A DNA stretch of 64,000 nt from Gymnorhina tibicen. Its lineage: Eukaryota; Chordata; Aves; Passeriformes; Artamidae. The stretch lies in assembly GCA_013399875.1 (NCBI GenBank), contig VXAZ01009496.1, forward strand, positions 625,275-689,274, given 5' to 3'. Positions 61,398 through 64,000 of this stretch are shown here, piece by piece. Position numbers and translations under genes: made by a program. Within the stretch, counting starts at the first letter, position 1. The number at the start of each line of letters is the position of its first letter. Under the pieces are notes generated by a model. It had not been told where the DNA came from. It saw nothing but the letters and a program-made list of their open reading frames with translations, and did not search any database.

Positions 61398-64000
61398 AGA
61401 TGCGTCAGTAAAATGTCATCGCAAGAATGTGTGCTGTAAGATTTTGTATTTTTAATAAATCAGGGACTAGAGACTTTTTACTACAGAGAAAGTGACAAAA
61501 ATATCAACTAGGGACACTTAGATCCCCACATATTGACTGACATTTTTTCAACACCCTGTCTGGTCTGGTATGATGAATAATCCAGGTTCCCTCTGAAGCT
61601 AGACTTTTACCCACAGAAGGATAATTCCACTCATTCTATTTTCCCCTCTATTTTTTAATGAATATTCTAAAGAACTTATTTTTAATGAAATGTCCCAGTA
61701 TCTACTACTCTCTGTGTTATAACCTTATTGGTTTAGTGTGTTCTTCCTACAAAGCTGTTTAAGAGGAAAGAGAACTGATTTCTTCCTTGATGCTTGCTTT
61801 TTTTGCCTGTCTCATCACTTGCTTTTTCCCCCCTCACCAAATTCTTCACAAAAGCAGAATTCCAAAGACAAATACACATGGCACAACTGACTAATTGTGC
61901 AGTGGAATCCCAGGGTAGCTCTATTAGTGAATACTAATACAAATGGGCATTAATACCAATGGAGTACATATGAAACACTGAATTCACTGTTACGGTACAA
62001 CAACAGTATCCATTAATGCCATATAAACAAACTGAAATCCACTATCAGATGTGTTCCCCAAAATGCCCACTGGCTGAAACCTTTCATCAGTTTGGCTATA
62101 GTAACAGGAGTAGCAATGCCTGAGGATCACCCAGTTTCCAGAAGACCAATCTGTCTGCAACAACTGTAGCTTGCCTGATTTACAGGGACGTCCATTTTTT
62201 TTTTTTTAACTCTTATCTCTGTTAGGTTTGCCACGCATTTCCATCGTCTCTTGTAGCCATCTGCCTATAACACAAGTGCTCACCAGGTCCTGGGCATTCC
62301 TGGCTCATACAGGTGAACAGAGCTGTCTCTGGATCTTCTCCAATGCACTTGTTCATGTAATTCAGATCCCAGTGGTCTGCATGTTTTCCTTTGTGTCTTT
62401 TTTGATATATGGTACTATCTCAGACCCTTTTCACATGAGATTCTTCTGAAAATGTTGAACTTTCAAGTTACAACTCAAATGTTCTCCAATGTTTATGATC
62501 ACTTTCTGCTTTAATGTCTGAATCCTTATTATGATCAAATAAGTTTCAAAGTAAGCAGCACTATGAGACATTTTTCTTTGTGTCCATCTCCTAGGGAATA
62601 ACAGTCTGGAGTATCCAAGAGCAATGGCAAAGGAAAGAGACTCTTGTCAATACTGTTAATTTCTGAGTTTACTCACTTGGACATGATATCCACAGTATTC
62701 TGGGCAATGCAATTTTAGGCTGACCATCTTTCTTTCAACTGCAATGACTTCTTTATACCAAGGACTTATCCAGAACAATAACCTGCAAGACTGGCCAGGC
62801 ATGGTTGAGTGACTATACTAGAAAGTACTTTGCAACTGCTTATATGTATGACAGAGAACCTGACCAGAAGTTATTTGATGTCAAAAGTAAGTTCTGGGGA
62901 ACATCAGGGTACCTAGATTAGTGCATGTCTGAGTGCATGTTCATTTCTGAAGGCAACTATAGAACCACAGTGAGTGTCACTTATACTGAAACTGCTTTCA
63001 GGATGTCAAAGGGAAGGCAGTGAAGACAATGATGAAAAATATTTCTTATGGCATGTACTGCATGTCTACATGCCATGGAAATGTAACAGGAACTGAGTTG
63101 GTAGGAAGACTCCTAGTTTAGTTAACAATTAAAAAAAAACCCAAACAAAACAGTAAATAAAGATGAATATTCACCGCTCTAGTCTAACATGATATTCTGG
63201 AAGCCAGCAGATCATCTTCAGAAATCACTTTGATACCCATTGCTTAGGGACAAAACGATGAAGCCACTGCATATTACCGTAGTGCACCTGTATGTAGGGC
63301 TTACAGTCAGGTATTTTGGAAATACATTCCTGTGTCTATGAGATGTAAAATGTCAGCACAGCACCATACACCATTACAGCACATGAATGTCTAAAAAAAT
63401 CATGTATAATTTCCCTTGAAAGTGCTAATTTGCATGCATAGATACTTCAGTTGCAGTAGGAGGTCTACATGCTCTTCTCTACCCGAGCAGAAATATAGTT
63501 CATCCTCAATGGTAAGGAATTCTTCAGTAAACTTTATAACCTCATTCCAAACTCTGGCTGTCAGTAAACAGCTTTTCAGAATGACAGTTTAAATCAAGAA
63601 AATGTCACATGTATAGTAACAGGTCCAATCTTGTCTGTAAATTGCTGCCTGTGGTTTTGAGAAACACAGTAAATTGCTGGCGATTTGCAATGAGTCTCAC
63701 TGCAAGGATAACTTGACTTTTGCACATTTAACAAAACATTCTTAAATTATTCATGCATATCATTCAATGTTTGGGCAATTTTGAGAGCCATGGATTTCAG
63801 GAACCTGTAGTGTGCCTTTTTACTAGATAAACATAAACCTTATATTTGACTTTTGCTTCTCAAGTGTAAAATTGAAAGTCTATCCTGGTACCAAAGACCT
63901 GTAATCGATTTTAGGATTCACTCATCAAGGGTAAGTGGAGAATTTTTTTTCCACACACCCAACATATACAACTGTTTAGACTATCTTTGTATAGTACATC

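Larger units (their letters stand above)
58388..64000. other. Noncoding stretch with homopolymers
   Basis: Unique AT-rich DNA to the end of the window. It contains runs of A (58790-58802) and T (60456-60471, 62195-62207), a 25-bp tandem duplication at 60656-60700, a short hairpin at 59931-59957 and a less AT-rich patch at 61040-61400. No gene or transposon recognised. Confidence 0.5.

Noticed and set aside
1..64000. Prokaryotic or viral gene systems, CRISPR arrays, rRNA or tRNA genes.
   Set aside because: No regularly spaced repeats, dense coding or conserved RNA motifs are visible, and the CR1 and LTR content marks the DNA as avian nuclear.

Overview
The window is vertebrate nuclear DNA, almost certainly from a bird and probably from a songbird. 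It is AT-rich and nearly devoid of coding sequence. It carries six fragments of CR1, the dominant LINE of birds; five have the usual 3' tail or its complement, and one at 58.1-58.4 kb has a variant tail. It also carries at least four bird-type LTRs. Four of these LTRs have TG...CA ends and perfect 5-bp target-site duplications, a length known from ERVL-like (class III) elements. There are no operons, ribosome binding sites, CRISPR arrays, rRNA genes or recognisable tRNA genes. The songbird placement rests on remembered LTR family sequences and is an inference.

Layout: 0-5.7 kb is mostly unique noncoding DNA with a CR1 3' end at 150-258, an unrecognised 188-codon reading frame at 933-1499 and two short tandem duplications. 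5.75-6.74 kb holds an LTR-like block on the minus strand, directly followed by a small arginine/glutamate-rich reading frame and an isolated CpG-rich patch. 8.63-8.89 kb is an internally deleted solo LTR. A CCAAT/TATA promoter-like motif sits at 15.29 kb, and a roughly 525-bp antisense CR1 at 15.6-16.1 kb. Solo LTRs lie at 21.38-21.76 kb (minus strand, holding an assembly gap), 26.30-26.85 kb (minus, a different family) and 42.68-43.33 kb (plus, same family as the 21.4-kb copy). Further CR1 fragments lie at 37.5, 41.8, 49.6 and 58.1 kb. The rest is unique sequence with scattered poly-A/T tracts and microsatellites.

No protein-coding gene could be recognised. Nearly all open frames are short and have no recognisable protein family; several are antisense or sense readings of the repeats. 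Three plus-strand segments (36880-37015, 44500-44678, 53524-53698) have splice-like borders and open frames whose phases happen to join. They are recorded as weak exon candidates only. The window is best read as an intergenic stretch or the inside of a very long intron. Its best-supported content is its transposon history: two same-family LTRs in inverted orientation 21 kb apart, an LTR deleted between its ends, and an assembly gap whose missing content can be inferred from the intact paralogue.
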